From: Jiella pelagia
GTDB lineage: Bacteria > Pseudomonadota > Alphaproteobacteria > Rhizobiales > Rhizobiaceae
Length of the DNA: 64,000 nt
Direction of reading: 5' to 3'
NCBI RefSeq assembly: GCF_026898155.1
Contig: NZ_CP114029.1
Location: 1,061,501-1,125,500, forward strand
This document shows, piece by piece, positions 45,446 to 54,348 of this stretch. Every line of letters begins with the position of its first letter. The stretch's first letter is position 1. Under the pieces are notes generated by a model, which saw only the letters and a program-made list of their open reading frames with translations, was not told where the DNA came from and searched no databases. Made by a program: the position numbers and the translations under genes.

Positions 45446-45522
45446 TGGTAGCGGGAGAGGGACTTGAACCCCCGACACGCGGATTATGATTCCGCTGCTC
45501 TAACCAACTGAGCTACCCCGCC
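45446..45522 (-). tRNA. tRNA-Met (anticodon CAT)
   Basis: The minus strand folds as a complete tRNA with 3' CCA encoded: acceptor GGCGGGG paired to TCCCGCT (with G-T pairs), D-arm AGCTCAGTTGGTTAGAGCA, anticodon stem-loop GCGGA-ATCATAA-TCCGC (anticodon CAT) and T-arm GGGGGTTCAAGTCCC. This matches alphaproteobacterial elongator tRNA-Met. Its 3' end faces the IS-rich stretch to the left. Confidence 0.93.
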
Positions 45523-45749
45523 GCCGGGCCGCTTCGCTGCGGCGACGGTGGCGATATACGAAGCCGAACCTCTGCCTGTCAATGGTCTTGCGAGGCCTGC
45601 GGACGCCGGCAGGTCAAGACGATCGATCTGAATGGATCGGAATCATCTCTTTCGGGATGCGTAAGGGGGGAAGGGGCGGCACATCCGGTCCCCGCCTGGG
45701 GGCGAGCGGCAGGTTGGGTCGGTTCTGCCCGGTACGTTGCTCGAGCCGG

Positions 45750-46638
45750 TCACTCGACCCGCAGCGGCTCGTCCCAGCGCGTGACCGCGACGTCGCGCTC
45801 GATCGGCGACAGCAGGTCCGGCGCCGTCACCAGCTGCCTGACGCCGTGGGCGTGATGCTCGTGGAAGACGTTGCCCTTCTGCGCCCAGCGATACAGCGAA
45901 GAGATGTCGAGCTTGGCGCATTGCGGCCGGACGCTCCAGGTGACCTGGAGCGGCGAGCAGGCGGACTGGCTGTATTTCGGGCCGGTTGTCGAGCCGAGAT
46001 AGACGACAGGCTTTCCCGTGTCTTGCGGCAGAGCGGGCGGCTGATGGTACCCCTGGCCACCGTCGCTGCGATAGGCAAACGTCTCGAAGTCGAGCGCCTT
46101 GGCGTCGTTGACGACGAGGAAGGTCTGCGCCTCGACCCGCAAGGCCGGGTTCGAGCACGACTTGCTCAGACAGGCGCCGAGGCCTTCGCCGGGCGTGATG
46201 TCGCAGGAGGAGAAGACCCAGTGGACCTCGACCGTGTCGCCCGGTTTCACGCCCTTGAACGGGCCGAAGCCGTGGGCCGGGTCCTCGAGGCTCCTCCGGG
46301 GTGAGCTGGTCTGTCTCGTTGCATTTGTAGCCGCCATTTTCGCCGCCGCCAGCGAAGATCGCAAAGCCCGGCGCCTTGTGCTCGGCATTCGTGTGGAGAT
46401 GGATGTTGCAGAGGTTGAGGTTCGCTGTCGCCGGGGCGCGTCCGAAGATCCGCTTGTTCGCGCCGTCGAAACTGCCGATGTCGCGCGGCGATTGAGGCCC
46501 GAACCCTTTGCAGATCCCGGCTTCCGCCACGCTTTCGCTGGACGCCGCCCCGTGCGCCGCATCTTCTGCCGCGGCAAGGGATCCTCCCGCGCCGCCAAAT
46601 GTGGCCGCCAGGACGAGAGCAAAGCTGAAAATCTTCAC
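45750..46638 (-). pseudogene. Delta-class carbonic anhydrase, single frameshift at 46287-46293
   Basis: From GTG 46636-46638 (signal peptide VKIFSFALVLAATFGGAGGS) the first frame contains ICKGFGPQSPRDIGSF, LNLCNIHLHTNAEHKAPGFA and GGGENGGYKCNETDQLTPEE. The next frame continues HGFGPFKGVKPGDTVEVHWV to QKGNVFHEHHAHGVRQLVTA and ends at 45750. These motifs match the bacterial delta/CAH family of zinc carbonic anhydrases, with His-x-His ligands (HLHTNAEH). The break is at GAGGCTC (46287-46293); GAGCTC restores PEELEDPAHGFGPF. The protein would be periplasmic and interconvert CO2 and bicarbonate. Confidence 0.83.
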
Positions 46639-46949
46639 GGCAGGGTTTCCTTGATCGCGTCCCCAATGGCGCCAAAGCGCCAACATGCCGGGCCTGCGTT
46701 AGAAAACCGTTGAGGGAGACGCGAAGTCGGTCGAGACACAACGCAGCAGCCATGGCAGCCAACTGCGCGCAAAGCCGCATGGCGACCGACGGATGAAAGT
46801 GCCGCCGCAGGTCAACCCTGCCGCAGGCCGGCAGCGGATGACGAAATCGACCTCGGTCCCGCAAGACTCCCCTTCCGCCCGGCTTTTCCGCAAAGAACCT
46901 CTCGTGTGGGGTTGCAAGAAACCCTGGGCAGAGCCTATGAGAGGCGATC

Positions 46950-47039
46950 GGAGAGGTGGCCGAGTGGTCGAAGGCGCTCCCCTGCTAAGGGAGTATACCG
47001 GAGACGGTATCGAGGGTTCGAATCCCTTCCTCTCCGCCA
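46950..47039 (+). tRNA. tRNA-Ser (anticodon GCT)
   Basis: A 90-nt class II tRNA with acceptor GGAGAGG paired to CCTCTCC, anticodon stem-loop CTCCC-CTGCTAA-GGGAG (anticodon GCT), a long variable arm (TATACCGGAGACGGTAT) and T-arm GAGGGTTCGAATCCCTT, ending GCCA. Its 3' end is the attachment site for the integrative island that follows; the integrase gene starts 68 bp downstream. Confidence 0.95.
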
Positions 47040-47040
47040 C
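47023..47040 (+). repeat. attL: 3' end of tRNA-Ser
   Basis: The 18-bp sequence TCCCTTCCTCTCCGCCAC spans the end of the tRNA T-arm and acceptor stem plus CCA and one base. It is repeated at 60265-60282 in the same orientation, defining the recombination core used by the adjacent integrase. Confidence 0.88.
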
Positions 47041-47107
47041 ATTCCAACAGCCTGATTTCACAAGCCTCATGTGCCACAGCCTACCGATCGTAGGCCGATT
47101 CGTACAC

Positions 47108-49138
47108 ATGAAGACCAGGCATCTGACGCGCCGCGGCGACGTCTACATTTTTCAGATCCGTATTCCCGACCATTTAAACCGCGTAGCAAGACTCAGTCCG
47201 CTACGTCGGTCTCTAGGCGTCATGAGCGGTAAGGACGCCCAGCAAAAGGCCGACATTTTTGCCGGCCGCGCCCGCTCGATTTTCGCGACCCGCAGGGAGC
47301 CCTTTCGACGGGAGGACAGAACAGCCCTGATGCGCACCATCTTCGCAGCGGCCGGACCATATCGACGCGGGCGTCGGATCTCCGACGAGACTGATCCCGA
47401 CAATCGGGAACTCACGTTTCGTGCGGCCTACCGCGACCTACGCGAACGGCTAAGTGCGCTACGAGGGCATGAGCGTATGGCCCTTGATGCCGCGAACGAG
47501 ATCGTTCGGAAGCTTCTCGTAGAAGACCATCCAGATTGGTTGGCCGACATGTCCGGCAGCGCCATGCTTCATCGCGCTCTTAATGAGGAAGAATGGCATC
47601 TGATCACAGAGAAGATCCTCGACGAGGATGCCGTACGTCGGCGGTTCGGTTTGGAGCCGCGTATAACCAAGAGCACACCGATCGATCTCCTGAACCAGCA
47701 GATGGAGAAGGTCGAGAATTTCATCGAGTTCGGGCGCAATTACACCATGGGGACGCTCGAAAACATTGAAGACGTTCATATCGAGACGCGGGACGCTCTG
47801 CAGAGACGGATAGCGGAAGTCCACAAGCTACAGTCCGATGCAGCCCTGAGCGCTGACCGCCATACCCTTGCCTTGGATACGACCAAGTCGGACATCCTGA
47901 CAGCCATTAATCGGCGGTTTTCCGAGATGCAGGCAACACTTTCAGAAGGCGCCTTTGGGCATGTAGCGGACGGCGCTCCTCGCAGCAGGAGATCGAAGAG
48001 AGCGCCGCTCTTCTCTGAGGTCTCTCTTCAACTTCAGGAAGACGAAACTAAGAGATCCGACGGGAGGAACACCGCTGAATTGAATTTGTTGAAGCGTATT
48101 ACAAGTTATTTCATTACCCTTGTCGGTGATCGCCCGATAGATCGATACACTTTCGATCAGATCCAGTCCTACGTTTACGACATTGCCTTTATTGAGCCGA
48201 ATGTCATGAAAAAATATCCAGATTTTACTTTGAACGACTTAAAGGAGCACATCAAAAAGAACAGAGAAAATCACAATATCGGCCTAGCCGAGAAGACTAT
48301 CCGCGACGCATATCTAGATCGTGTAAAGAAAATCATAAAAAAGGGCTATTTATCGATAAATGAGACTAGCCCGTTTTTAGGGGTCGTATTCCGTGTGCAT
48401 ACGGACACGCCGCCTCCGCGGGAGCGGACGGCAATATCTGCTGAAACAGCCAAGGAGGTACTTGCACTTAGCGCAAGAAGCGGTGTGTTGTCGGATGTCC
48501 TGCTGCCTCTGCTTGGATATCTTACCGGCCGACGATTGGCGCAGTTGACTGATCTGCGATTCGAGTGGTTCCGCCGAGAGCACAGCGCATGGATCGTTAA
48601 ACCGCAAGGTCACGTCGGGACTGAGGACGAAAAGCGCAAATCCAAATTCAAGACGAATTCTGCTCTAAAGAAATTTGTCCTGAACAAAGTCTTAGAGGAG
48701 ATCGGGCTGATGGATTGGATCGCTCAACAGAAGGAGGGGCCAGTTTTCCATTGGCTGGATCAGTGTGCAAATCCAGCCGGCGCAGCGCAGAAGCGGATGA
48801 CTAGGCTATTTTTAGAAGCTGGGTGCAAAAGCGATGATCTCGAGACTTTCCATGCCTTGCGGAACACATGGATTTCGGAAGCCTCATCTAAGATAGCGGA
48901 ACGTGTTTCTCGCCTTCAGGCAGGGCATGAACTCACGGATATCCATGACAGATACAAGGGACAGCTGAAAGCTGTAGAGGTCCAAGCAGTCTACGCTATG
49001 GAGCCGCCGCACGACATCGACCTGAGGGCATTCCAAGGCCTTGACTGGGAAGCGCTGGCGAGCAAACGCCCGATAGGCGGTAGGCGAGGAAAAGCGGCGA
49101 TTCCAGCCAGCAGGCGGAAAGCAGAACGGGCAGCCTAG
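47108..49138 (+). CDS. int: Site-specific tyrosine recombinase (island integrase)
   Basis: A 676-residue integrase from ATG 47108 (MKTRHLTRRGDVYIFQIRIP). The C-terminal catalytic domain has Arg (LTGRRLAQLTDLRFEW, about 475), H-x-x-R (HALRN, 582-585), His (GHELT, 607) and the nucleophile Tyr (DIHDRYKG, 616). The N-terminal half (1-300) is a DUF6538-like N-terminus plus a long charged segment, longer than typical phage integrases and similar to large integrases of genomic islands. A longer open frame upstream reads through the tRNA and is rejected. Codon usage is less GC-rich than flanking core genes. It catalyses island integration and excision. Confidence 0.92.
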   Translation: MKTRHLTRRGDVYIFQIRIPDHLNRVARLSPLRRSLGVMSGKDAQQKADIFAGRARSIFATRREPFRREDRTALMRTIFAAAGPYRRGRRISDETDPDNRELTFRAAYRDLRERLSALRGHERMALDAANEIVRKLLVEDHPDWLADMSGSAMLHRALNEEEWHLITEKILDEDAVRRRFGLEPRITKSTPIDLLNQQMEKVENFIEFGRNYTMGTLENIEDVHIETRDALQRRIAEVHKLQSDAALSADRHTLALDTTKSDILTAINRRFSEMQATLSEGAFGHVADGAPRSRRSKRAPLFSEVSLQLQEDETKRSDGRNTAELNLLKRITSYFITLVGDRPIDRYTFDQIQSYVYDIAFIEPNVMKKYPDFTLNDLKEHIKKNRENHNIGLAEKTIRDAYLDRVKKIIKKGYLSINETSPFLGVVFRVHTDTPPPRERTAISAETAKEVLALSARSGVLSDVLLPLLGYLTGRRLAQLTDLRFEWFRREHSAWIVKPQGHVGTEDEKRKSKFKTNSALKKFVLNKVLEEIGLMDWIAQQKEGPVFHWLDQCANPAGAAQKRMTRLFLEAGCKSDDLETFHALRNTWISEASSKIAERVSRLQAGHELTDIHDRYKGQLKAVEVQAVYAMEPPHDIDLRAFQGLDWEALASKRPIGGRRGKAAIPASRRKAERAA

Positions 49139-50832
49139 TACCTTGGCCCCTGAAGTTCGGGCTCCCCAATGCCTTCACCTGGAAGGCCTCTCCGACCCAG
49201 CTTCGCCACGGCATTTTTGAAATGCGAGAGCCCCTTGTAGGCAAGGTCGGGCTCGCGGACGAGAGAGGTCCGGAGCGCCAGGAGCGCCTCCATCCGCTCC
49301 TTTAGTCGGTCCTCTTCAGCGGCCTTCGTAAGATGGTGATGATAAGCACGACCCTCACGCCTTTCGCGGATGCGACTAAGGGAGGCCCGAAGTTCGCTGC
49401 TGATCTTCTCGGCGTTTTCTTTCGCCATCCGAGCGGCTTCGAGTCGAGGCTTGGCTGTGTCCGCTCCCTTCGGGTGGGGGCGGAAGAAGTTCCACCAGCG
49501 AGTTCCACGCTGCTTCGATTTCGATGCTGCCTCTTCCTTCTCCAGGGTCCTAAGGGCTGTTTTCATCTCGCGAACCCGGTCGTGCGCCAGACGCAATTCC
49601 GCTGCCACGGCTGCTTCCTCGTCTAGGAGGTCGCTCTCGTCGAAGCGCACCCGGTTCTGGGCTTGCGTAACCGCCCTCTTCTGCTCGTCGATGTAAGCAA
49701 GGCATCGCGAGAAGGCGGGCTCGGCGATGTCCAACGCACGCTTCCGCTGACTCAGCAACTCCGCTCGATCCAAACGTGACGGTGGCGGAAGGGGCTGGCT
49801 CCCTATGGGGTGGACGGCGGCCCGTCCAGTCGCCGATGCAGCGCCTCCTGCCCGCTCTGCACGTCCGCCAGTGCCTTCAGAATGGCGCGCTGGATTTCGA
49901 TGATGGTGTGGAGCGCGGTAGTGCTCTCCACCCCGTTTCCGAAATCCTTCAGCAGTCTCAAGATTTCTTTCGTGTCCTCGCGGATGGTGGCGGCCGAATT
50001 CTGCCTCTGGTCGGTCATCGCCGAAACTCCTTCCAATTTCCTTCGAGGGCGCGTCGAGCAGACGGTGCAGCGCCCCGAGTTGAGTGTCGCCCTTCATCAG
50101 CAGGATGATGCCCCGTTTATTGCCGGGCTTTAGCGTCAGGCCCATCTGGGCGATCGCCCGCTTCGTCATGTCCACGGATCGGTTACTCCGCTGCCAGACG
50201 GTGCGGAGAAAATTCCTGACCTCGGGAAGATCGACATCTGCTTCCCGTTTCGCCCGGGCGGCGAGTGGGTGGGAGAATCCTTCTCGGCTGCCCGGCCGAA
50301 GGTCTGGGAAGGCTTTGATGAGCGCGTCCCACACCGTGCGGTTTTCCTTCTTGAGCCTCGCCGCCACAGGCTTCAGATGGCGCCCGCGGAGGAAGGGCTC
50401 TCCCAACCGGTATTCTCCGATCCTGGCCATCTTCTCGTGCCGGAGAAAGGAAAATGAGGACGAAAGCGATTTTCCGGAAACTGGATCGACTTCGGGAACG
50501 AGCAGATGAAGGTGAAGGTGGCCGTTTCCCGACCGGCGCTGTTTCGTGTGCAAGACCGCTACGCAAACGGCGGGATCGAACGAGAATTCCCCCGCGGCTA
50601 AGTCGATCAGCCCAAGGAAATCATCCACGTGCGCAATTCCCGCCGGCGAGAAAATGATATGCCGCACGCCGAACTTCCTCCCTGCTCGTCGAGCCGTCGC
50701 TTGAAAGAAAGCGAGGTCGCGCTCAGATCCGCGCAGTACGCGGATGTGGTCGTTCTCCGTGCCCCGAAAGATATGTCCGGAGAACCGATTGAGTCGCCAT
50801 GAAGCCCAGAGGCGGTAAGCCTTTACGATCAT
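49135..50832 (-). CDS. Relaxase / mobilization nuclease
   Basis: A 565-residue protein. Residues 1-250 contain a relaxase-like domain with the histidine triad motif RSGNGHLHLHLLVPEVDP (about 112-129), expected to bind metal for nicking at oriT; the candidate tyrosine lies near the N-terminus (MIVKAYRLWASW). Residues about 265-350 are rich in Arg, His and Gly and look like a frame constrained by an overlapping gene. The C-terminus (370-565) is a long coiled-coil. It overlaps the mobC stop by ATGA and converges with int by 4 bp. The exact MOB class is not certain. Confidence 0.75.
   Translation of the reverse strand: MIVKAYRLWASWRLNRFSGHIFRGTENDHIRVLRGSERDLAFFQATARRAGRKFGVRHIIFSPAGIAHVDDFLGLIDLAAGEFSFDPAVCVAVLHTKQRRSGNGHLHLHLLVPEVDPVSGKSLSSSFSFLRHEKMARIGEYRLGEPFLRGRHLKPVAARLKKENRTVWDALIKAFPDLRPGSREGFSHPLAARAKREADVDLPEVRNFLRTVWQRSNRSVDMTKRAIAQMGLTLKPGNKRGIILLMKGDTQLGALHRLLDAPSKEIGRSFGDDRPEAEFGRHHPRGHERNLETAEGFRKRGGEHYRAPHHHRNPARHSEGTGGRAERAGGAASATGRAAVHPIGSQPLPPPSRLDRAELLSQRKRALDIAEPAFSRCLAYIDEQKRAVTQAQNRVRFDESDLLDEEAAVAAELRLAHDRVREMKTALRTLEKEEAASKSKQRGTRWWNFFRPHPKGADTAKPRLEAARMAKENAEKISSELRASLSRIRERREGRAYHHHLTKAAEEDRLKERMEALLALRTSLVREPDLAYKGLSHFKNAVAKLGRRGLPGEGIGEPELQGPRY
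49803..50018 (-). CDS. Small protein encoded inside the relaxase gene in another frame
   Basis: ATG 50016-50018 is preceded by GGAAGGAG with ideal 8-bp spacing. The 71-residue product (MTDQRQNSAATIREDTKEIL, then IIEIQRAILKALADVQSGQE) has normal composition and two amphipathic helices with heptad-like hydrophobics. The overlapping stretch of the relaxase frame is low-complexity, the expected sign that the small frame is the constrained one. The layout recalls the mbeB/mbeD genes nested in mbeA of ColE1-type plasmids, which help mobilization. I do not recognise a family for this protein. Confidence 0.6.
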   Translation of the reverse strand: MTDQRQNSAATIREDTKEILRLLKDFGNGVESTTALHTIIEIQRAILKALADVQSGQEALHRRLDGPPSTP

Positions 50833-51113
50833 CGGCTGCTGTCCAACCTCCGATCGACGAGTTCGCGAGCCACCTCGTACAGAGCAATTGCCTGCTCATC
50901 CGCTAGACGGTCGCGAATGGCGTTCAGGTTCGAACGGAGAATGACGAGGTCGCGTCTGAGATCGCTCGGAGGAGGCTGGTCTCGCGCCGCCTTTTTGCAA
51001 GCTCGGCGGACCCATTCCGAAAGCCCGACCTCCGAAGCAAGCGCCAATTGCTCGTACTGCGCCCGGTCGTCCGGCCGAATGCGAAAACGTATGGTCGCAT
51101 CACTGATTTTCAT
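50829..51113 (-). CDS. mobC: MobC-like mobilization accessory protein (ribbon-helix-helix)
   Basis: A 94-residue protein from ATG 51111-51113 (MKISDATIRFRIRPDDRAQY). The N-terminus resembles a ribbon-helix-helix DNA-binding domain, and the C-terminal part RRDLVILRSNLNAIRDRLAD resembles MobC-type relaxosome proteins (usual pattern LxxxxxNLNQIAR). The stop overlaps the relaxase start as ATGA. It would bind near oriT and help the relaxase melt and nick the DNA, and may repress its own operon. Confidence 0.72.
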   Translation of the reverse strand: MKISDATIRFRIRPDDRAQYEQLALASEVGLSEWVRRACKKAARDQPPPSDLRRDLVILRSNLNAIRDRLADEQAIALYEVARELVDRRLDSSR

Positions 51114-51394
51114 CGCGGGCTCCCTTGGGGGGTCCACGGGGGGCAACGCCCCCCCTGGGATTGCGGCACAACCGACATGGCTGGCATCACGATACACATC
51201 TCAAATCACCGGACATTCTAGCACTCCCGGCAAAGAATTGGCCGGGGTCAAGTACGTTTTGTGGTACAAACGACCGGCAACTAAGGGACGGTCGCGTCGT
51301 GAAGGATGCTCGCGTAAGTGCTTGCCAATCCGGCCCGGTTTCGGCGAAGTGGCCGTCCTGCCCATCCGCCTGTCGATGATCTTGCCGAGTACCG
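51114..51394. other. Divergent intergenic region with GC hairpin; candidate oriT
   Basis: The region between the leftward mob genes and the rightward restriction gene contains a strong dyad GGGGGGCAACGCCCCCC (51138-51154) about 25 bp upstream of mobC, and an interrupted dyad CGTTTTGTGGTACAAACG (near 51257). oriT sites of mobilizable elements usually lie in this position, so either could mark the nick region or an operator. No nick-site consensus was recognised. No gene is supported here. Confidence 0.4.
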
Positions 51395-54283
51395 ATGACC
51401 CCCCACGAGTTCATAGCACGATGGTCCAACTCCCGATTGAAGGAAAGGTCGGCAGCGCAATCACACTTCAATGACCTCTGCCGGCTTCTGGACGAACCTA
51501 CGCCGACCGAAGCGGACCCCGAGGGTAACGACTACGCCTTCGAGTTCGGCGCCACGAAGACGACGGGCGGTCGCGGCTTTGCCGACGTATTCAAGCGCGG
51601 CCATTTCGGCTTGGAATACAAGGGGACCCACGCGAATCTCGACACGGCTTTCGCTCAGCTCCAGCGCTACGCCGTCGCCCTTGACAATCCGCCCCTGCTG
51701 ATTGTGTCCGACATTGGCTCGATGATCCGCATTCACACGAACTGGACCAACTCCGTTTCCAAGACATATGAGATCGCCATCGCCGATCTTGAGAATTCGG
51801 AGAAGCGGCAGTGGCTGAAGGCGGCCTTCAAGGATCCGGACCTTCTCCGGCCAAGGAAGACCCGTCAGGAACTCACTGAGGAAGTCGCGGGGGAATTCGC
51901 CGAGCTTGCCGGCTCGCTCCGCTCCAGGGGCCATAAGGCCGAACAGGTCGCGCACTTCATCAATCGGCTCGTGTTCTGCATGTTCGCCGAGGACGTGAAA
52001 CTTCTCCCCGGCAACCTCTTCACGCGCATGATTGAGCGAGCCCTTGAGGAGCCGAACGCGTTTGAGGAATTCGCTCGCGCACTGTTCGTCGCGATGAAGG
52101 GCGGCGGTCGCGTCGGCTTCGAGAAGGTCGCCTGGTTCAACGGCGGCCTCTTCAACGACGACCTCGTGTTCGCCATGACGAAGGACGAGTTGAAGATCGT
52201 CCACCGGGCGGCGGTCCAGTATTGGGGCGATATCGACCCGTCCATCCTCGGGACCCTATTTGAGCGCGGCCTTGACCCCGACAAGCGCAGTCAGCTCGGG
52301 GCGCACTACACCGACCGCGACAAGATCATGCTGATAATCAACCCGGTGATCGTGGAGCCGCTAACGGCGGAATGGGAGGCGGCGAAGGCGGAGATACAAG
52401 GTCTTGTCCTGAAGGCTCAGGAGGCCGAGACGAGCGCCAAGGCGGCTGGTGGTCGGTCAGCATCGTCACTGCTGGGACGCGCCACAACGGCCCGCAATGA
52501 CGCTCAGGCGGTCCTTGATCGATACCTTCAGCGCCTTGCCGACTATCGCATCCTTGACCCTGCCTGCGGCTCAGGGAATTTCCTCTACCTCGCCCTTCGC
52601 GCCCTGAAGGACCTTGAGCACCGCGCCCAAGTCGAGGCTGAAGCCCTGGGTCTTCCCCGGCGCTTCCCTCAGATCGGCCCCGAGGTCGTCAAGGGGATAG
52701 AGATCAACCCTTATGCCGCCGAACTCGCCCGCGTGTCGGTATGGATCGGCGAAATCCAGTGGATGCTGCGAAACGGATTTGCCGCCTCAGACAACCCCAT
52801 TCTAAAGCCGTTGGAGACCATCGAGTGCCGGGATGCGCTGCTTGGCGCGGAAGGCGAGGAGGCACGGTGGCCCGACGCCGATGCGATCATCGGCAACCCG
52901 CCGTTCCTTGGGGGCAAAAGGATCATCTCGCTTCTCGGTGAAAGCTATACGCAGGCCTTGAGAAAGGCATTTGACGGGCGCCTGCCTGGCTTTACCGATC
53001 TCGTCGCTTTCTGGTTCGAGCGTGCTCGTGCTGCTTTAGTATCTGATCAAGCGCAACGGGTCGGCCTAGTTGCGACGAACTCGATCAGCGGCGGCAGCAA
53101 TCGGGCCGTTCTCGATCGGATCGCAAAGGACTGCTCGATCTACGAGGCGTGGTCGGATGAACCGTGGACGTCCGACGGCGCGGCAGTTCATGTTGCTCTG
53201 ATCTGTTTCACCAAAAAGTCGAACTCCTTGGCACAAATCCGCCTTAACGGACGCAACGTTGACGTCATCCACGCGGACCTAACGGCGGATGATTTCGATT
53301 TGACGAGGGCGCAACGCTTGCCCCAAAACAATGGCGTATGCTTCGAAGGTGGGCAAAAGCACGGGCCATTCGAGATTTCCGGTAAGGCCGCGAGGGAGTG
53401 GCTCCTCGCCCCGGTGAACCCGAACGGCCGAAAGAACGCTGATGTGGTTCGGCGTTTCCTGAATGCGGCTGACGTCGTGCGAAGACCCTCAGACGCTTGG
53501 GTTATCAACTTCGGCGACATGACGGAACACGATGCGGCCCTATACGAGCTTCCATTCCTGCATGTCATGCAGCACGTCAGACCCATGAGGGCAGATAGTA
53601 AGTTGTCCTCCCATCAACAATATTGGTGGCGCCATCATCGGACACGTCCAGAGCTTCGCAAGGCGATGCAAGGGCTGTCGCGGTTCATCGTTACACCAGT
53701 CGTAGCAAAACACCGCTTGTTTGTCTGGTTAGCTCCCGCATTCTGGCCGACAAACTTAGTCGATGCGATCGCTCGTGAAGACGACACATCCTTCGGCATC
53801 CTACACTCTCGGTTCCACGAACTTTGGTCCCTACGAATGGGCACTTCGCTGGAGGACAGGCCTCGCTACACTCCCACGACCACCTTCGAGACCTTCCCCT
53901 TCCCCGAAGGTCTTACTCCGGACATCCCCGCTGCTGATTATGCCGAGAACCCCCGCGCAATCGCCATTGCCGCCGCGGCCGCTCGGCTCAATGGGCTTCG
54001 AGAGAACTGGCTAAACCCTGCCGATCTCGTCAGGCGCGAACCCGAAGTCGTCCCTGGCTATCCCGACCGCATCCTCCCTGTCGACGAGAAGGCCGCTGTG
54101 GTCCTCAAGAAGCGGACCCTGACGAACCTCTATAACGAACGACCGGCTTGGCTGGAACACGCGCACAAGGCTCTGGATGAGGCCGTTGCGGGAGCCTACG
54201 GGTGGCCGGCCGACCTGTCTGACGATGACATTCTGGCGAGGCTATTCGCGCTCAATCAGGAGCGTGCCGCAATCGGGGCGTAG
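51395..54283 (+). CDS. MmeI-like type IIL restriction-modification enzyme
   Basis: A 962-residue single-chain enzyme combining nuclease, methyltransferase and target recognition. The N-terminal nuclease has the MmeI-type D-x9-E-x-K motif (Asp64, Glu74-Tyr-Lys76; FADVFKRGHFGLEYKG). A helical linker leads to the gamma-class N6-adenine methyltransferase with motif I DPACGSGNFL (388-397) and motif IV NPPF (501-504). The region 600-880 is the likely target recognition domain (PVNPNGRKNADVVRRFLNAA, YTPTTTFETFPFPEG). Such enzymes recognise about 6-7 bp, methylate one strand and cut about 20 bp away. The specificity cannot be read here. Confidence 0.9.
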   Translation: MTPHEFIARWSNSRLKERSAAQSHFNDLCRLLDEPTPTEADPEGNDYAFEFGATKTTGGRGFADVFKRGHFGLEYKGTHANLDTAFAQLQRYAVALDNPPLLIVSDIGSMIRIHTNWTNSVSKTYEIAIADLENSEKRQWLKAAFKDPDLLRPRKTRQELTEEVAGEFAELAGSLRSRGHKAEQVAHFINRLVFCMFAEDVKLLPGNLFTRMIERALEEPNAFEEFARALFVAMKGGGRVGFEKVAWFNGGLFNDDLVFAMTKDELKIVHRAAVQYWGDIDPSILGTLFERGLDPDKRSQLGAHYTDRDKIMLIINPVIVEPLTAEWEAAKAEIQGLVLKAQEAETSAKAAGGRSASSLLGRATTARNDAQAVLDRYLQRLADYRILDPACGSGNFLYLALRALKDLEHRAQVEAEALGLPRRFPQIGPEVVKGIEINPYAAELARVSVWIGEIQWMLRNGFAASDNPILKPLETIECRDALLGAEGEEARWPDADAIIGNPPFLGGKRIISLLGESYTQALRKAFDGRLPGFTDLVAFWFERARAALVSDQAQRVGLVATNSISGGSNRAVLDRIAKDCSIYEAWSDEPWTSDGAAVHVALICFTKKSNSLAQIRLNGRNVDVIHADLTADDFDLTRAQRLPQNNGVCFEGGQKHGPFEISGKAAREWLLAPVNPNGRKNADVVRRFLNAADVVRRPSDAWVINFGDMTEHDAALYELPFLHVMQHVRPMRADSKLSSHQQYWWRHHRTRPELRKAMQGLSRFIVTPVVAKHRLFVWLAPAFWPTNLVDAIAREDDTSFGILHSRFHELWSLRMGTSLEDRPRYTPTTTFETFPFPEGLTPDIPAADYAENPRAIAIAAAAARLNGLRENWLNPADLVRREPEVVPGYPDRILPVDEKAAVVLKKRTLTNLYNERPAWLEHAHKALDEAVAGAYGWPADLSDDDILARLFALNQERAAIGA

Positions 54284-54348
54284 AAGCCCGACCTCGCAAC
54301 ATGTCCCTTAATCAGGGACACAGAAGGCTGCTTGTCATTCGCGCTTCA

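Noticed and set aside
18264..46293. Programmed ribosomal frameshifting at GAGCCTC as the explanation of the six broken genes
   Set aside because: The heptamer is not slippery, the genes are unrelated, and families homologous to them are normally encoded in a single frame.
46793..47107. Longer integrase frame beginning upstream of tRNA-Ser
   Set aside because: It would translate through the whole tRNA gene and has no family resemblance before ATG 47108.
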